From: Pseudomonas putida
GTDB taxonomy: Bacteria; Pseudomonadota; Gammaproteobacteria; Pseudomonadales; Pseudomonadaceae
Direction: 5' to 3'
Assembly (NCBI GenBank): GCA_029953615.1
Contig: CP124529.1
Span: 3,472,501 to 3,536,500, forward strand
DNA: 64,000 nucleotides
In this document: positions 1 to 11,466 of the stretch, one piece after another
How the letters are laid out: each line of letters opens with the position of its first letter
Numbering within the stretch: the first letter of the stretch is position 1
Position numbers and translations under genes: made by a program
The notes under the pieces: generated by a model
Seen by the model: only the letters and a program-made list of their open reading frames with translations
The model's database searches: none
What the model was told of the DNA's origin: nothing

Positions 1-476
1 GTTGGGTGCCGGTGGAGCACGCCGACAGCAATGCCGGCCTGCTGGCCCGCCACCTGTTCAAGGGCGCCGCGGCCAAGGCCCGTTTCGTTGGCTTGTACCA
101 GCAGGCGGAGAACCTCGACGCCGCTGCCGTAAAAGCCGACCAGGCGCTGGCCGAGCTGCCGCCGATCGATGTGCTGGTGCTGGGCATGGGTGACGATGGC
201 CATACCGCCTCGCTGTTCCCCGCCAGCCCCAACCTGGACGCCGCCCTCGACCTGGCCAACCCACGCCGTTGCCTGCCCTTGCTGGCACCGAGCGTACCGC
301 ACCAGCGCCTGTCGATGACTCGCTCGCTGCTGGCCAGTGCCGCTTTCACCGCGCTGTCCGTACAAGGGCAGGGCAAACTCGCTACCCTGCGCGCCGCGCT
401 GGCTGGCACCGACCTTTCCGAAATGCCGATTCGCGCTTTTCTTCACGCCCCCCTGGACATCTACTGGTGCCCATGA
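1..476 (+). CDS. pgl: 6-phosphogluconolactonase, 5' end cut by window
   Basis: Hydrolyses 6-phosphogluconolactone to 6-phosphogluconate in the cytoplasm, feeding the Entner-Doudoroff pathway. Only the C-terminal ~157 residues are present; the reading frame is open through the first base, so the start lies outside the window and the GTG near base 6 is not a real start. The family motif LGMGDDGHTASLFP is visible around residues 60-75 of the fragment, and the C-terminus ends IYWCP. The stop lies 17 bases before the chosen eda ATG, and an ATGA overlap at 473 offers an alternative eda start, so pgl and eda are cotranscribed. This is the usual pseudomonad zwf-pgl-eda arrangement; zwf would lie upstream. 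No anomaly seen. Confidence 0.95.
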   Translation, partial: WVPVEHADSNAGLLARHLFKGAAAKARFVGLYQQAENLDAAAVKADQALAELPPIDVLVLGMGDDGHTASLFPASPNLDAALDLANPRRCLPLLAPSVPHQRLSMTRSLLASAAFTALSVQGQGKLATLRAALAGTDLSEMPIRAFLHAPLDIYWCP

Positions 477-493
477 GCCAAGGATCCACAGTC

Positions 494-1174
494 ATGACCA
501 CCCTTGAACGCCCACAGCCCAAGCTCTCGATGGCCGACAAAGCCGCACGGATCGACGCCATTTGCAAAGAGGCGCGCATCCTGCCGGTGATCACCATCGC
601 CCGTGAGGAAGACATCCTGCCGCTGGCTGACGCCCTGGCCGCCGGCGGTATCCGTACCCTGGAAGTGACCTTGCGCTCGCAGCACGGCCTGAAGGCCATC
701 CAGGTGTTGCGCGAGCAGCGCCCGGAACTTTGCGTCGGTGCTGGCACCGTACTCGATCGCGACATGTTCGCGGCGGTTGAAGCGGCGGGTGCGCAATTCG
801 TCGTTACCCCAGGCATTACCCAGGACATTCTCGAAGCCGGTGTGGACAGCGAAATCCCGCTGCTGCCAGGCATCAGCACGCCGTCTGAAATCATGATGGG
901 CTACGCCCTTGGGTACCGTCGCTTCAAGCTGTTCCCGGCGGAAATCAGCGGCGGCGTGGCGGCGATCAAGGCTTTTGGCGGCCCATTCGGCGATATTCGT
1001 TTCTGCCCTACGGGCGGCGTGAACCCGGCCAACGTGCGCAATTACATGGCGCTGCCTAATGTGATGTGCGTGGGGGGCACCTGGATGCTCGACAGCAGCT
1101 GGATCAAGAATGGCGACTGGGCGCGGATCGAAGCCTGCAGTGCGGAGGCGATGGCGCTGCTGGACGCCAACTGA
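494..1174 (+). CDS. eda: KDPG aldolase (2-dehydro-3-deoxyphosphogluconate aldolase)
   Basis: Cleaves 2-keto-3-deoxy-6-phosphogluconate to pyruvate and glyceraldehyde 3-phosphate, the last step of the Entner-Doudoroff pathway. The 226-residue protein has the class I aldolase features: Glu57 in TLEVTLRS (general base) and Lys145 in RRFKLFPAE (Schiff base), plus the phosphate-binding PTGGVNP segment near 172-178. I chose ATG 494 because AAGGA (480-484) sits 9 bases upstream and the product starts MTTLERPQPK as in P. putida. The alternative ATG 473 overlaps the pgl stop and would add seven residues. A strong terminator follows at 1200. Confidence 0.96.
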   Translation: MTTLERPQPKLSMADKAARIDAICKEARILPVITIAREEDILPLADALAAGGIRTLEVTLRSQHGLKAIQVLREQRPELCVGAGTVLDRDMFAAVEAAGAQFVVTPGITQDILEAGVDSEIPLLPGISTPSEIMMGYALGYRRFKLFPAEISGGVAAIKAFGGPFGDIRFCPTGGVNPANVRNYMALPNVMCVGGTWMLDSSWIKNGDWARIEACSAEAMALLDAN

Positions 1175-1199
1175 ATTTGTTGTGTGCTTTACGGCTTAT

Positions 1200-1227
1200 G
1201 GGGCGCTTGGTCGGCGCCCCTTTTTTT
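1200..1227 (+). terminator. Rho-independent terminator of pgl-eda
   Basis: GGGGCGC (1200-1206), a 7-base loop, GCGCCCC (1214-1220), then seven T residues. It lies 26 bases after the eda stop. Confidence 0.9.
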
Positions 1228-1253
1228 GCCTGCAGTTTTTGCATTGCCTGTGC

Positions 1254-1350
1254 GGGCCCTTTCGCGGGCTCGCCCGCTCCCACAGGATTGCGCCGCTCTC
1301 GGGAGTTGTGCAGTACCTGTGGGAGCGGGCAAGCCCGCGAAGAGGCCGGC
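1254..1350. repeat. REP doublet (inverted pair)
   Basis: Two P. putida-type REP palindromes face each other: CTTTCGCGGGCTCGCCCGCT...CACAGG and CCTGTGGGAGCGGGC...GCCCGCGAAGAGG. They lie between the convergent eda and leuA terminators, the usual intergenic position for these elements. Confidence 0.9.
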
Positions 1351-1364
1351 ACAGGCCAACAAAA

Positions 1365-1392
1365 AAAGCCCGCATCAGACGATGCGGGCTTT
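1365..1392 (-). terminator. Rho-independent terminator of leuA
   Basis: Perfect stem AAAGCCCGCATC (1365-1376) / GATGCGGGCTTT (1381-1392) with loop AGAC. On the minus strand it is followed by seven T residues, and it lies 20 bases after the leuA stop. Confidence 0.93.
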
Positions 1393-1411
1393 CTCATTCA
1401 TCGCATACGGC

Positions 1412-3085
1412 TCAGGCCGCCTTGGCTTCCTGCTGGCTCAGCGAGCGGTTCAGTGCGCTGAACAGTGCCTTGAAGCTGGCCGTGGTGATGTTTTCATCGA
1501 TGCCTACGCCGTGTACCGGGCGGCCACCGGCCACGCGCAGTTCGATGTAAGCCGCAGCCTTGGCATTGGTACCGGCGCCAATCGCATGCTCGTTGTAGTC
1601 CATGATCTCCACGGCAATCGGCAGGCCGACCACCAGCGCTTCCAGTGCGCCGTTGCCCTTGCCGCGCCAGTGCAGGGTGGTTTCGCCTTCACCGGCAACT
1701 TCCACTTCCACGGCGCTGTGGCCGTTCTCTTCCTGCAGGCGGTGGCTGACCAGCGCGTACGGAGCGTTGGCCTGCAGGTACTCCTTGTGCAGCAGGCTGT
1801 AGATCTGCTGGGCGGTCATTTCCAGGCCCAGGCGGTCGGTTTCACCCTGTACCACCTGGCTGAATTCGATCTGCATGCGGCGTGGCAGGCTGATGCCGTA
1901 TTCCTGCTCGAGCAGGTAGGTGATGCCGCCTTTGCCCGACTGGCTGTTGACGCGGATCACCGCCTCGTAGCTGCGGCCAATGTCGGCCGGGTCGATCGGC
2001 AAGTAAGGAACTTCCCACAGCTCGCCTTCCTGCTGCTTGGCGAAGCCCTTGCGGATGGCGTCCTGGTGCGAGCCGGAGAACGCGGTGTGGACCAGGTCGC
2101 CCACATAAGGATGACGTGGGTGCACCGGCAACTGGTTGCACTCCTCGACCACCTTGCGCACGCCGTCGATGTCGGAGAAGTCCAGCAGCGGGTCGATGCC
2201 CTGGGTGTAGAGGTTCAATGCCAGGGTCACCAGGTCGACGTTACCGGTACGCTCGCCGTTGCCGAACAGGCAGCCTTCGGCGCGATCGGCACCGGCCATC
2301 AGGCCCAGCTCGGTAGCGGCGATGCCGGTGCCACGGTCGTTGTGGCAGTGCAGGCTGATGATCACGCTGTCGCGACGGCTGACGTTGCGGCAGAACCACT
2401 CGATCTGGTCGGCGTAGATGTTCGGCGTGGACACTTCCACGGTAGCCGGCAGGTTGAGGATGATCTTGTGCTCAGGCGTCGGGTTCCACACCTCGATGAC
2501 CGCGTCGCAGACTTCCTTGGCGAACTCCATCTCGGTGGCGCTGAAGGTTTCTGGCGAGTACTGGAAGGTCCACTGGGTTTCCGGCTGCTGGGCGGCGTAC
2601 TTGACGAACAGTTTGGCCGCGTTCACCGCGATGTCCTTCACGCCTTGCTTGTCCTGGTTGAAGACGATGCGGCGGAACGACGGGCTGGTGGCGTTGTACA
2701 GGTGGACGATGGCCTTCTTCGCCCCGCGCAGCGACTCGAAGGTGCGGGCGATGAGGTCTTCACGGGCCTGGGTGAGCACCTGGATGGTGGTGTCGTCCGG
2801 GATGTGGCCGTCTTCGATCAGCATGCGCACGAAGTCGAAATCGGTCTGCGAAGCGGACGGGAACGAGGCTTCGATTTCTTTCACGCCAACCTGCACCAGG
2901 GTCTTCCAGAAACGCAGCTTCTTCTCCGAATCCATTGGCTCGATCAGCGACTGGTTGCCATCACGCAGGTCGGAGCTGCACCAGATTGGCGCGGCGGTGA
3001 TGGTCTTCGACGGCCAGGTACGGTCAGGCAGGTCGATGGTCGGGAAAGCGCGGTACTTCTTCGAAGGGTCTTTGAGCATGGTCAT
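1412..3085 (-). CDS. leuA: 2-isopropylmalate synthase
   Basis: Condenses acetyl-CoA with 2-ketoisovalerate, the committed step of leucine biosynthesis. The 557-residue length and sequence match the long pseudomonad LeuA type. An N-terminal TIM barrel carries the substrate/metal segment [11 protein letters not shown] near residue 35 and the metal-binding [11 protein letters not shown] near residue 245. The C-terminal ~130 residues, with the [15 protein letters not shown] end, form the leucine-sensing LeuA dimer domain. AAGGA lies 8 bases before the [11 protein letters not shown] two codons downstream is an alternative start. Upstream at 3162-3239 is a leucine-rich short ORF suggesting leader-peptide control in addition to feedback inhibition. 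The gene is monocistronic. Confidence 0.97.
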   Translation of the reverse strand: MTMLKDPSKKYRAFPTIDLPDRTWPSKTITAAPIWCSSDLRDGNQSLIEPMDSEKKLRFWKTLVQVGVKEIEASFPSASQTDFDFVRMLIEDGHIPDDTTIQVLTQAREDLIARTFESLRGAKKAIVHLYNATSPSFRRIVFNQDKQGVKDIAVNAAKLFVKYAAQQPETQWTFQYSPETFSATEMEFAKEVCDAVIEVWNPTPEHKIILNLPATVEVSTPNIYADQIEWFCRNVSRRDSVIISLHCHNDRGTGIAATELGLMAGADRAEGCLFGNGERTGNVDLVTLALNLYTQGIDPLLDFSDIDGVRKVVEECNQLPVHPRHPYVGDLVHTAFSGSHQDAIRKGFAKQQEGELWEVPYLPIDPADIGRSYEAVIRVNSQSGKGGITYLLEQEYGISLPRRMQIEFSQVVQGETDRLGLEMTAQQIYSLLHKEYLQANAPYALVSHRLQEENGHSAVEVEVAGEGETTLHWRGKGNGALEALVVGLPIAVEIMDYNEHAIGAGTNAKAAAYIELRVAGGRPVHGVGIDENITTASFKALFSALNRSLSQQEAKAA

Positions 3086-3161
3086 GGAAGCAATCCTTTT
3101 GTGTGCGGCCGAGATCGGGCCTGCCGAGCGATAACGAGATGGAAAGGCGAGGCGACGCGAT

Positions 3162-3239
3162 TCAGCCTGGTAGTCGGGCGCTGACCAGGCAGAGGCTGCG
3201 ATGTTGTCGGAGCAGGATGAGGGTGCTGAAGGTTTTCAT
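3162..3239 (-). CDS. Candidate leucine-rich leader peptide of leuA (25 aa)
   Basis: A minus-strand ORF of 25 codons begins ATG AAA ACC TTC and reads [14 protein letters not shown], then continues to end RLPG. Six of 25 residues are leucine (positions 7, 9, 10, 16, 18, 23), including a CTC ATC CTG CTC cluster and a CTA codon, which is rare in this GC-rich genome. It ends 76 bases before the leuA ATG. AGGG and GAAGG sequences precede the start, though the GAAGG is very close. The layout resembles amino-acid biosynthetic leader peptides. I do not see a clear U-tailed attenuator hairpin between it and leuA, so any control might be translational or Rho-dependent. Function is inferred from position and composition only. 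Confidence 0.5.
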   Translation of the reverse strand: MKTFSTLILLRQHRSLCLVSARLPG

Positions 3240-3326
3240 GCCTTCAACCCTAACCAGTGGGGTGGGGGATGGCAAGCGTTCGGGAAAAATTGAGAGAAAT
3301 GCTTAAAAAAAGCTATTAGGCGAGAT

Positions 3327-3358
3327 TTTATAGCTTCATTGAGCTGAGTGCTTGTCTA
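3327..3358 (-). promoter_or_regulatory. Possible leuA promoter
   Basis: On the minus strand TAGACA (3358-3353) and TATAAA (3332-3327) are separated by 20 bases, longer than optimal, inside an unusually AT-rich patch. An imperfect inverted repeat AAGCTAT/ATAGCTT (3310-3336) overlaps it. Transcription from here would include the leader ORF. Confidence 0.3.
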
Positions 3359-3414
3359 TTTTTGCGTGGTATTTTTCGATGGCGCAACACGGTTGAACTG
3401 ATGTCGACTGTGTT

Positions 3415-3507
3415 GGCCTCTTCGCGGGCGCGCCCGCTCCCACAGGTACAATGCAGCCTCAAGACGCAGCGCAATACCTGTGGGAGCGGGCGTGCCCGCG
3501 AAGCAGG
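3415..3507. repeat. REP doublet (inverted pair)
   Basis: Inverted REP pair with arms CTTCGCGGGCGCGCCCGCTC and GGGAGCGGGCGTGCCCGCGA around a ~35-base spacer, between leuA (divergent promoter side) and the end of the M23 peptidase gene. With the leader ORF it accounts for the 432-bp gap 3086-3517. Confidence 0.9.
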
Positions 3508-3517
3508 CACCGCGGTC

Positions 3518-4345
3518 TCAGGGCTGGAACGCCCCAATGAAAATCGCCGGATCCACCCGCGCATCGTTCAGGCTGACGTTCCAGTGCATGTGCGGCCCGG
3601 TAGCCCGCCCGGTCGAGCCCACACGCCCGACCACCTCGCCCCGGCGCAGCTGCTGCCCGACCTGCACATCGATCTTCGACATATGGCAGAACATGCTGAT
3701 AAAGCCTTGCCCATGGTCGACGAACACCGTGCGGCCATTGAAGAAGTAATCCCCCACCAGCATCACCTTGCCATTGGCCGGGGTTTTGATCGGTGTACCG
3801 GCCGGCACCGCGAAGTCCAGCCCGGCATGCGGGTTGCGCTCTTCACCATTGAAGAAGCGGCGCACGCCGAACTTGCTCGACAGCGGGCCGTTGACCGGCT
3901 TGTCGAGGATCAGGTTGCTCGGCAGGGTCGGGCTGAAGCTGCGGTAAGCCTTTATCTGCTCGGCCAGCTCGCGGTCGATGCGCTTGAGGTCGGCAGGGTT
4001 CGGGTTGACCTGGCGGGTGTTCTTCAGGGTGATGCGCTGCTCGGGGTACTTCTTGCTGCCGACCGTGAAGGGCAGGGTGCGGCCGCCCTGGTTCAGCACG
4101 GCGGTGCCGGGCTTCTGGGTCAGCGGGATGCCGACGATGGCCAGCCAGTTGTCCTGTTCCTTCACCACCAGTACCGGTTTGCCGTCGAAGCGGGCGCTGG
4201 GCGCACTGGCGGCGGGGCCGAGGTCGACCACCGCCACGCCGCCAGGTACCGGCTTGTTCAGCGTGCGGGTGATGTAGCTGGCCTGGGCGCCGCCAGCCAG
4301 CAGCAGGAGCGAAAGGGCAAGCAGGGGCGCGAGCAGGCGGGGCAT
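3518..4345 (-). CDS. Periplasmic M23 family metallopeptidase
   Basis: Predicted zinc endopeptidase acting on peptidoglycan cross-bridges in the periplasm. The 275-residue protein has a signal peptide (MPRLLAPLLALSLLLLAGGAQA, cleavage near residue 22), an N-terminal beta-rich region, and a C-terminal LytM domain. Metal ligands are visible as H173-x3-D177 (HAGLD) and H254 of the PHMHW motif, with H221 (CHM) as an active-site histidine. The catalytic set is therefore intact, unlike degenerate LytM activators such as EnvC or NlpD. The start lies 3 bases from the true end of xseA on the same strand, so the two are likely cotranscribed. Confidence 0.9.
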   Translation of the reverse strand: MPRLLAPLLALSLLLLAGGAQASYITRTLNKPVPGGVAVVDLGPAASAPSARFDGKPVLVVKEQDNWLAIVGIPLTQKPGTAVLNQGGRTLPFTVGSKKYPEQRITLKNTRQVNPNPADLKRIDRELAEQIKAYRSFSPTLPSNLILDKPVNGPLSSKFGVRRFFNGEERNPHAGLDFAVPAGTPIKTPANGKVMLVGDYFFNGRTVFVDHGQGFISMFCHMSKIDVQVGQQLRRGEVVGRVGSTGRATGPHMHWNVSLNDARVDPAIFIGAFQP

Positions 4346-4348
4346 GTG

Positions 4349-5729
4349 TCAGTCCAGAAGTGAGAGGGTGACCGGGGTCAGGTGGTTGTCTTCGACCCGC
4401 ACCAACAGCTCGCCTTCGTTCAGGCGGGCGGTCAGGCGTTGGCCATTGTGGGTCTGTTCGGCGCTGCGGATGGCCTGGCCCCGTTCATCCAGCAGGATGC
4501 CTGTAGCCGCGGGCGAGGGTGGCCAGCGGGCTGACCACCTGCAGCGTTTGCAACTGGGCCTGGAAGCGCTGGCGGCGGTCCTTGAGCACTTCGCGCATGG
4601 CCCGTGGCAGGCGCTCGGCGAGGCTGTCCAGGCGTTGGCCCAGCAGTTTCAGGGTGCGCCCCGGGTGCTGCGCGGCGAGGCGGGTGTCCAGGCGTGCCAG
4701 CAGCTGATGGCGCTGGTTGAGGTTGAGCATGAAGGCACGGCGCAGGCGCATGTCCAGGTCGTCCAGGCGCTGGGCCTGCTGGCGCAGGCGCTCGCCCGGG
4801 TGGCGCAGGCGCCGGGTCAGCGACTCCAGGCGCAGGCGGTCGTGGGTCAGGCGGTTCTGCATGCGCAGCAGCAGGCGCCGTTGCAGGCCATCCAGGCGTT
4901 GCTGCAGGCCACTGTTGTCGGGGGCCAGCAGCTCGGCCGCGGCAGAGGGCGTGGGCGCTCGCACATCGGCGACGAAGTCGCTGATCGAGACATCGGTCTC
5001 ATGGCCCACGGCACTGACAATCGGCGTGACACAGGCGGCCACGGCCCGCGCCACGGCTTCTTCGTTGAAGCACCACAGGTCTTCCAGCGAGCCGCCGCCC
5101 CGGGCCAGGATCAGTGCATCGAACCCGAGGCTGTCGGCCAGGCGGATGGCGCGCACGATTTGGGCAATGGCTTCGCGGCCCTGCACTGCGGTGGGGATCA
5201 GGTTCAGTTCCACCTGCGGGGCACGGCGACCGAACACACTGATGATGTCGCGGATCACCGCGCCGGTAGGCGAGGTGATGATGCCGATGCGCTGCGGGTG
5301 GGCCGGCAGCGGCTGCTTGCGTTCGGCGCTGAACAGCCCCTCGGCACCGAGCTTTTCCTTCAGGGCTTCGAAAGCCAGGCGAAGGGCACCATCGCCGGCC
5401 GGCTCGACGGTATCGAGAATCAGCTGGTAGTCGCCACGCCCCTCGAACAGCGAAACCTTGCCCCGTACCCGTACCGCCAGGCCGTCGCGCAGGGCCTGGC
5501 GCACCCGCGTGGCGTTCTGCCGGAACAGCGCGCAGCGCACCTGGGCGCCGCTGTCCTTGAGGGTGAAATACATATGGCCCGACGCAGGGCGGGCGAGGTT
5601 GGAAATCTCGCCTTCCACCCACACGCTGCGGAACACGTCTTCCAGCAGCACCCGGGCGCGGCCGTTGAGTTGGCTGACGGTAAGGACCTCGCGGTCCAGG
5701 CCGAGTCGTTCGAAGGGGTCTCTGATCAT
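4349..5729 (-). pseudogene. xseA: Exodeoxyribonuclease VII large subunit, frameshifted near C-terminus
   Basis: Large subunit of ExoVII, which with XseB degrades single-stranded DNA. The OB-fold ([20 protein letters not shown]) and the nuclease core with [15 protein letters not shown] and [20 protein letters not shown] are present, followed by the long coiled-coil region. The frame breaks after LATLARGY: as given it reads RHPAG and stops at 4485. Removing one C of the CC pair at 4500-4501 (plus strand) restores [16 protein letters not shown]... through NHLTPVTLSLLD to a stop at 4349-4351, giving about 459 residues, the family length. The start [10 protein letters not shown] (5729) follows family practice; ATG 5750 is an alternative in the same frame. 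This is probably a sequencing error or a very recent mutation. Confidence 0.88.
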
Positions 5730-5769
5730 GGCGGGCATCATAAAGGACATCGGCCCCGGTTGTCTGTCC

Positions 5770-5864
5770 TGGCCCTGTCGCCGGCAAGCCAGCTCCCATA
5801 GGTAGCGCGCTGGTCTGGAGCCTCACGCTATCCCTGTGGGAGCTGGCTTGCCGGCGATGAGGCC
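5770..5864. repeat. REP-like doublet, GCTGGCTTGCCGGCGA variant
   Basis: Inverted pair of a second REP type: TCGCCGGCAAGCCAGCTCCC and GGGAGCTGGCTTGCCGGCGA, separated by ~45 bases. It lies between the xseA start and the end of the LysR gene. Confidence 0.88.
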
Positions 5865-5866
5865 CT

Positions 5867-6745
5867 TCAGGTCTGCATCGCTGCCACGAACTGATGCACC
5901 ATCTGCCCCGCATCCCGGCGACAGGCCAGCGCCACGGTACTCTCACAGCCCCCCTCCAGCGCCACGAAGCTGACCGAAGCCGGCGCAATCTCACCCATGC
6001 ACGCCGGCAACAACGCCACCCCGAACCCTGCCTGAATCAGTTGCAACTGCGTGGTCTTGCGCGACAGCACCTGCGCTGCCCGCGGAAAAAAGCCTGCCTC
6101 CATGCACAACGAGGCCGACAGGTAACTCAGCCCGCCACGATCCCGGTGCGGAATGGAAATAAAGCGCTCCTCGCGCAACTGCTCAAGCTTCACCTGTGCC
6201 GCACTAGCCAATGGATGCCCAGCAGCAACCGCCAGCAGCAGTGGCTCGCTGAACAGCTCATGCAGCACCACGCCCTCATGCTGGCGTAGCACCGGCAAAC
6301 GCAGCAGGCCGATATCCAGGCGTCCGTCAGCAATATCCTCCAGTTGCGCCTCTGACGACTGTTGGGCAATTTCCAGTGAAACCTTTGGGTTGTCGCGCAA
6401 GTAGCCGCCCAGGCGAGCCAGCAGCGGGCCGGTCAGCGGCACGGTACTGGAGTGGTTCAGGCGCAGGCTGCCCCGCAACCCCTCACCAATATCGCGGGTC
6501 AGCCGCTCCGCCTGCGCCAGGTCGGCCAGCAAGCGCCGCGCCCGTTCCAGAAAGGCCTGGCCCGCCAGTGTCAGGTGCGGAAGGCGCGCGGTGCGTTCGA
6601 ACAGCGGCGTGCCCAGTTGCTGTTCCAGCTCCTTGATCTGCCGGCTCAGCGCCGACTGGGCGATGTACAGCCGCTCGGCGGCACCGCTGAAGCTGCCGCA
6701 TTCGGCGATTTCCACGAAGTAACGCAACTGGCGGATCGACGTCAT
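5867..6745 (-). CDS. LysR family transcriptional regulator
   Basis: 292 residues with an N-terminal winged helix-turn-helix (residues ~3-62, including GSFSGAAERLYIAQSALSRQ) and a C-terminal periplasmic-binding-protein-like effector domain (~90-290). It is transcribed divergently from the TSUP permease gene, and the 97-bp gap (6746-6842) probably holds the shared operator. LysR proteins commonly control the divergent neighbour, so regulation of the permease by an anionic sulfur or carboxylate ligand is a reasonable inference. The inducer cannot be read from the sequence. Confidence 0.92.
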   Translation of the reverse strand: MTSIRQLRYFVEIAECGSFSGAAERLYIAQSALSRQIKELEQQLGTPLFERTARLPHLTLAGQAFLERARRLLADLAQAERLTRDIGEGLRGSLRLNHSSTVPLTGPLLARLGGYLRDNPKVSLEIAQQSSEAQLEDIADGRLDIGLLRLPVLRQHEGVVLHELFSEPLLLAVAAGHPLASAAQVKLEQLREERFISIPHRDRGGLSYLSASLCMEAGFFPRAAQVLSRKTTQLQLIQAGFGVALLPACMGEIAPASVSFVALEGGCESTVALACRRDAGQMVHQFVAAMQT

Positions 6746-6842
6746 GTCATGCCTTTTCGAGATGGTTGTGGCGAAAAAGGCATATTAGTCGGCATGGCTC
6801 ATGGCTGGCTAACCTTTGCCTGTCTTCAAAGGAACTGCTGCC

Positions 6843-7598
6843 ATGCTTGCTCAACTGTCGTTTTCCGGCCTTGACTGGCTACCCATCCTGCTGGGTGTCG
6901 GCGTGGCCTACATCGTCTTCGGTATCGCCGGTTTCGGCACCGCACTGGTGGCCGGCCCGGTGCTTGTCCACTTCATGCCGCTGTCGCGGATCATTCCGCT
7001 GCTGGTGCTGCTGGACTTCGTCGCCGCCTTCGGCAACCTGCTGCCCTCGCGTCGTGATGTCGTGCGCGGCGAGCTGCTGCGGCTGCTGCCGTTCATGGCC
7101 ATAGGCTGCACGCTGGGCGTGGTATTTCTGCTACAGCTGAAGTCCGACCTGTTGCTGCTGCTGATGGGCCTGTTCGTCACGGCATATGCCGTGTACGGGC
7201 TGGCGGTGAAAGTGCGGCCGGCCAGTCTGTCCGGTCTCTGGGCAGTGCCAATGGGTACGGCAGGCGGGCTGTTCGGTGCCTTGTTCGGCAGTGGCGGCTT
7301 CCTTTATGCCCTGTACCTGAGCGCACGGCTGGAAGCAAAGGAACAAGTGCGTGCCACCCAGAGCGCGCTGATCAGTTGCAGTACCGTGGTGCGCCTGACG
7401 CTGTTCCTGATCGCTGGCGTCTATGCCGACCCAAGCCTGCTGCTGCTCGCCGCCTGCCTGTTGCCGGTCATGTTAGTCGGCCTCTGGGCCGGACGCAGGC
7501 TTACCCACCGGCTGTCCCGCGAAGCCTTCGTGCGCCTGGTCACCTGGCTGGTGCTGGCCAGCGGCCTGGCGTTGATCGGTCGCTACCTGAGCGCCTGA
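6843..7598 (+). CDS. TSUP (TauE/SafE) family membrane permease
   Basis: A 251-residue polytopic inner-membrane protein with about eight hydrophobic segments and the glycine-rich repeats of the sulfite exporter TauE/SafE family (FGIAGFGTALVAGPVLVHF near residue 22 and GTAGGLFGALFGSGGF near 140). Family members move sulfite, sulfoacetate or related organic anions. The ATG at 6843 was chosen because AAAGGA (6828-6833) sits 9 bases upstream; a longer frame from 6816 lacks such a site. It is divergent from the LysR gene, which likely regulates it. The substrate is unknown. Confidence 0.88.
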   Translation: MLAQLSFSGLDWLPILLGVGVAYIVFGIAGFGTALVAGPVLVHFMPLSRIIPLLVLLDFVAAFGNLLPSRRDVVRGELLRLLPFMAIGCTLGVVFLLQLKSDLLLLLMGLFVTAYAVYGLAVKVRPASLSGLWAVPMGTAGGLFGALFGSGGFLYALYLSARLEAKEQVRATQSALISCSTVVRLTLFLIAGVYADPSLLLLAACLLPVMLVGLWAGRRLTHRLSREAFVRLVTWLVLASGLALIGRYLSA

Positions 7599-7649
7599 GC
7601 AGGCGGTAGAATTGCGCCATTACCGCAGTTTTTCAGGCTTGTCCCGTTC

Positions 7650-9763
<2,114 letters not shown>

Positions 9764-9784
9764 GGCTTCAAGCAATACAAGCAT

Positions 9785-9808
9785 GCGGGGCTGTCGTGAC
9801 AGCCCCGC
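9785..9808 (+). other. guaB-guaA intercistronic hairpin
   Basis: A perfect 11-bp inverted repeat, GCGGGGCTGTC (9785-9795) / GACAGCCCCGC (9798-9808), with only GT between the arms. No T-run follows (CGTCGTTTCC), so full termination is unlikely. It may stabilise guaB mRNA or reduce read-through into guaA. Confidence 0.6.
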
Positions 9809-9841
9809 GTCGTTTCCGATTTCCACTGACGAGATTGAGTC

Positions 9842-11419
9842 ATGGCCCTCGACATTCACGCTCACCGCATCCTGATCCTCGATTTCGGTTCCCAGTACAC
9901 CCAGCTGATCGCCCGCCGCGTGCGCGAAATCGGCGTGTACTGCGAGCTGCATCCGTTCGACATGGACGATGAAGCGATCCGCGAATTCAACCCGCGCGGC
10001 ATCATCCTCGCCGGCGGCCCCGAGTCGGTCCACGAAGCCAACAGCCCACGCGCCCCGCAGGCCGTGTTCGACCTGAACGTACCGGTGCTGGGCATCTGCT
10101 ACGGCATGCAGACCATGGCCGAGCAGATGGGCGGCAAGGTCGAAGGTTCCGACCTGCGTGAATTCGGTTATGCCCGCGTTGACGTGGTCGGCAAGAGCCG
10201 CCTGCTCGACGGCATCGAAGACCACATCGACGCCGACGGCGTGCTGGGCCTGGACGTGTGGATGAGCCACGGCGACAAGGTCACCCAGATGCCGGGCAAT
10301 TTCCACGTGCTGGCCAGCACCCCGAGCTGCCCGATCGCCGGCATGTTCGACGACGCACGCGGCTACTACGGCGTGCAGTTCCACCCGGAAGTGACCCACA
10401 CCAAGCAGGGCGGTCGCATCCTGTCCCGCTTCGTGCAGGACATCTGCGGCTGTGAAGCCCTGTGGACTCCGTCCAACATCGTCGAAGACGCCATCGCCCA
10501 GGTGCGTGAGCAGGTCGGTTCGGCCAACGTCCTGCTGGGCCTGTCCGGCGGCGTCGACAGCTCTGTCGTTGCCGCACTGCTGCACCGCGCCATCGGCGAC
10601 CAGTTGACCTGCGTATTCGTCGACAACGGCCTGCTGCGCCTGCACGAAGGCGACCAGGTGATGGCCATGTTCAAGGAGAACATGGGCGTCAAGGTGATCC
10701 GCGCCGACGCTGAAAAGCAGTTCCTCGACAACCTGGCCGGCGAAGCCGACCCGGAGAAGAAGCGCAAGATCATCGGCCGCACTTTCATCGACGTGTTCGA
10801 TGCCGAAGCCAGCAAGCTGGAAAACATCCAGTTCCTCGCCCAGGGCACCATCTACCCGGACGTGATCGAGTCGGCTGGCGCCAAGAGCGGCAAGGCCCAC
10901 GTGATCAAGTCGCACCACAACGTCGGTGGCCTGCCGGAGGAAATGAACCTCAAGCTGGTCGAGCCGCTGCGTGAACTGTTCAAGGACGAAGTGCGCAAGA
11001 TCGGCCTGGAGCTGGGCCTGCCGTACGACATGGTCTACCGCCACCCGTTCCCGGGCCCGGGCCTGGGCGTGCGCATCCTGGGTGAAGTGAAGAAGGAATA
11101 CGCCGACATCCTGCGTCGTGCCGACCACATCTTCATCGAAGAACTGCGCAAGGCCGACTGGTACCACAAGACCAGCCAGGCATTCGTGGTATTCCAGCCG
11201 GTCAAGTCGGTCGGCGTCGTTGGCGACGGCCGTCGCTACGCCTGGGTCGTTGCCCTGCGTGCCGTCGAGACCGTGGACTTCATGACCGCGCGCTGGGCGC
11301 ACCTGCCGTACGAACTGCTGGAAACCGTCAGCGGCCGTATCATCAACGAAATCGACGGTATCTCGCGCGTTACCTACGACGTGTCGAGCAAGCCGCCAGC
11401 CACTATCGAGTGGGAATAA
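9842..11419 (+). CDS. guaA: GMP synthase (glutamine-hydrolysing)
   Basis: Converts XMP to GMP using ATP and glutamine. The 525 residues comprise an N-terminal class I glutamine amidotransferase with Cys86 (GICYGMQ), His181 and Glu183 (FHPEVTHT); a PP-loop ATP pyrophosphatase domain with LSGGVDSS at ~234-241; and the C-terminal dimerisation domain ending KPPATIEWE. All catalytic motifs are intact. It forms the guaBA operon with guaB and ends at a strong bidirectional hairpin. Confidence 0.97.
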   Translation: MALDIHAHRILILDFGSQYTQLIARRVREIGVYCELHPFDMDDEAIREFNPRGIILAGGPESVHEANSPRAPQAVFDLNVPVLGICYGMQTMAEQMGGKVEGSDLREFGYARVDVVGKSRLLDGIEDHIDADGVLGLDVWMSHGDKVTQMPGNFHVLASTPSCPIAGMFDDARGYYGVQFHPEVTHTKQGGRILSRFVQDICGCEALWTPSNIVEDAIAQVREQVGSANVLLGLSGGVDSSVVAALLHRAIGDQLTCVFVDNGLLRLHEGDQVMAMFKENMGVKVIRADAEKQFLDNLAGEADPEKKRKIIGRTFIDVFDAEASKLENIQFLAQGTIYPDVIESAGAKSGKAHVIKSHHNVGGLPEEMNLKLVEPLRELFKDEVRKIGLELGLPYDMVYRHPFPGPGLGVRILGEVKKEYADILRRADHIFIEELRKADWYHKTSQAFVVFQPVKSVGVVGDGRRYAWVVALRAVETVDFMTARWAHLPYELLETVSGRIINEIDGISRVTYDVSSKPPATIEWE

Positions 11420-11427
11420 GTTGAGCC

Positions 11428-11457
11428 ACGAGGGCGCCGCAAGGCGCCCTCGTCGTT
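11428..11457. terminator. Bidirectional terminator between guaA and the toxin-like gene
   Basis: Stem ACGAGGGCGCC (11428-11438), GCAA tetraloop, GGCGCCCTCGT (11443-11453), followed by CGTTT. It lies between two convergent genes and can serve both, though the T-tract is short. Confidence 0.75.
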
Positions 11458-11466
11458 TCTGCCAGG

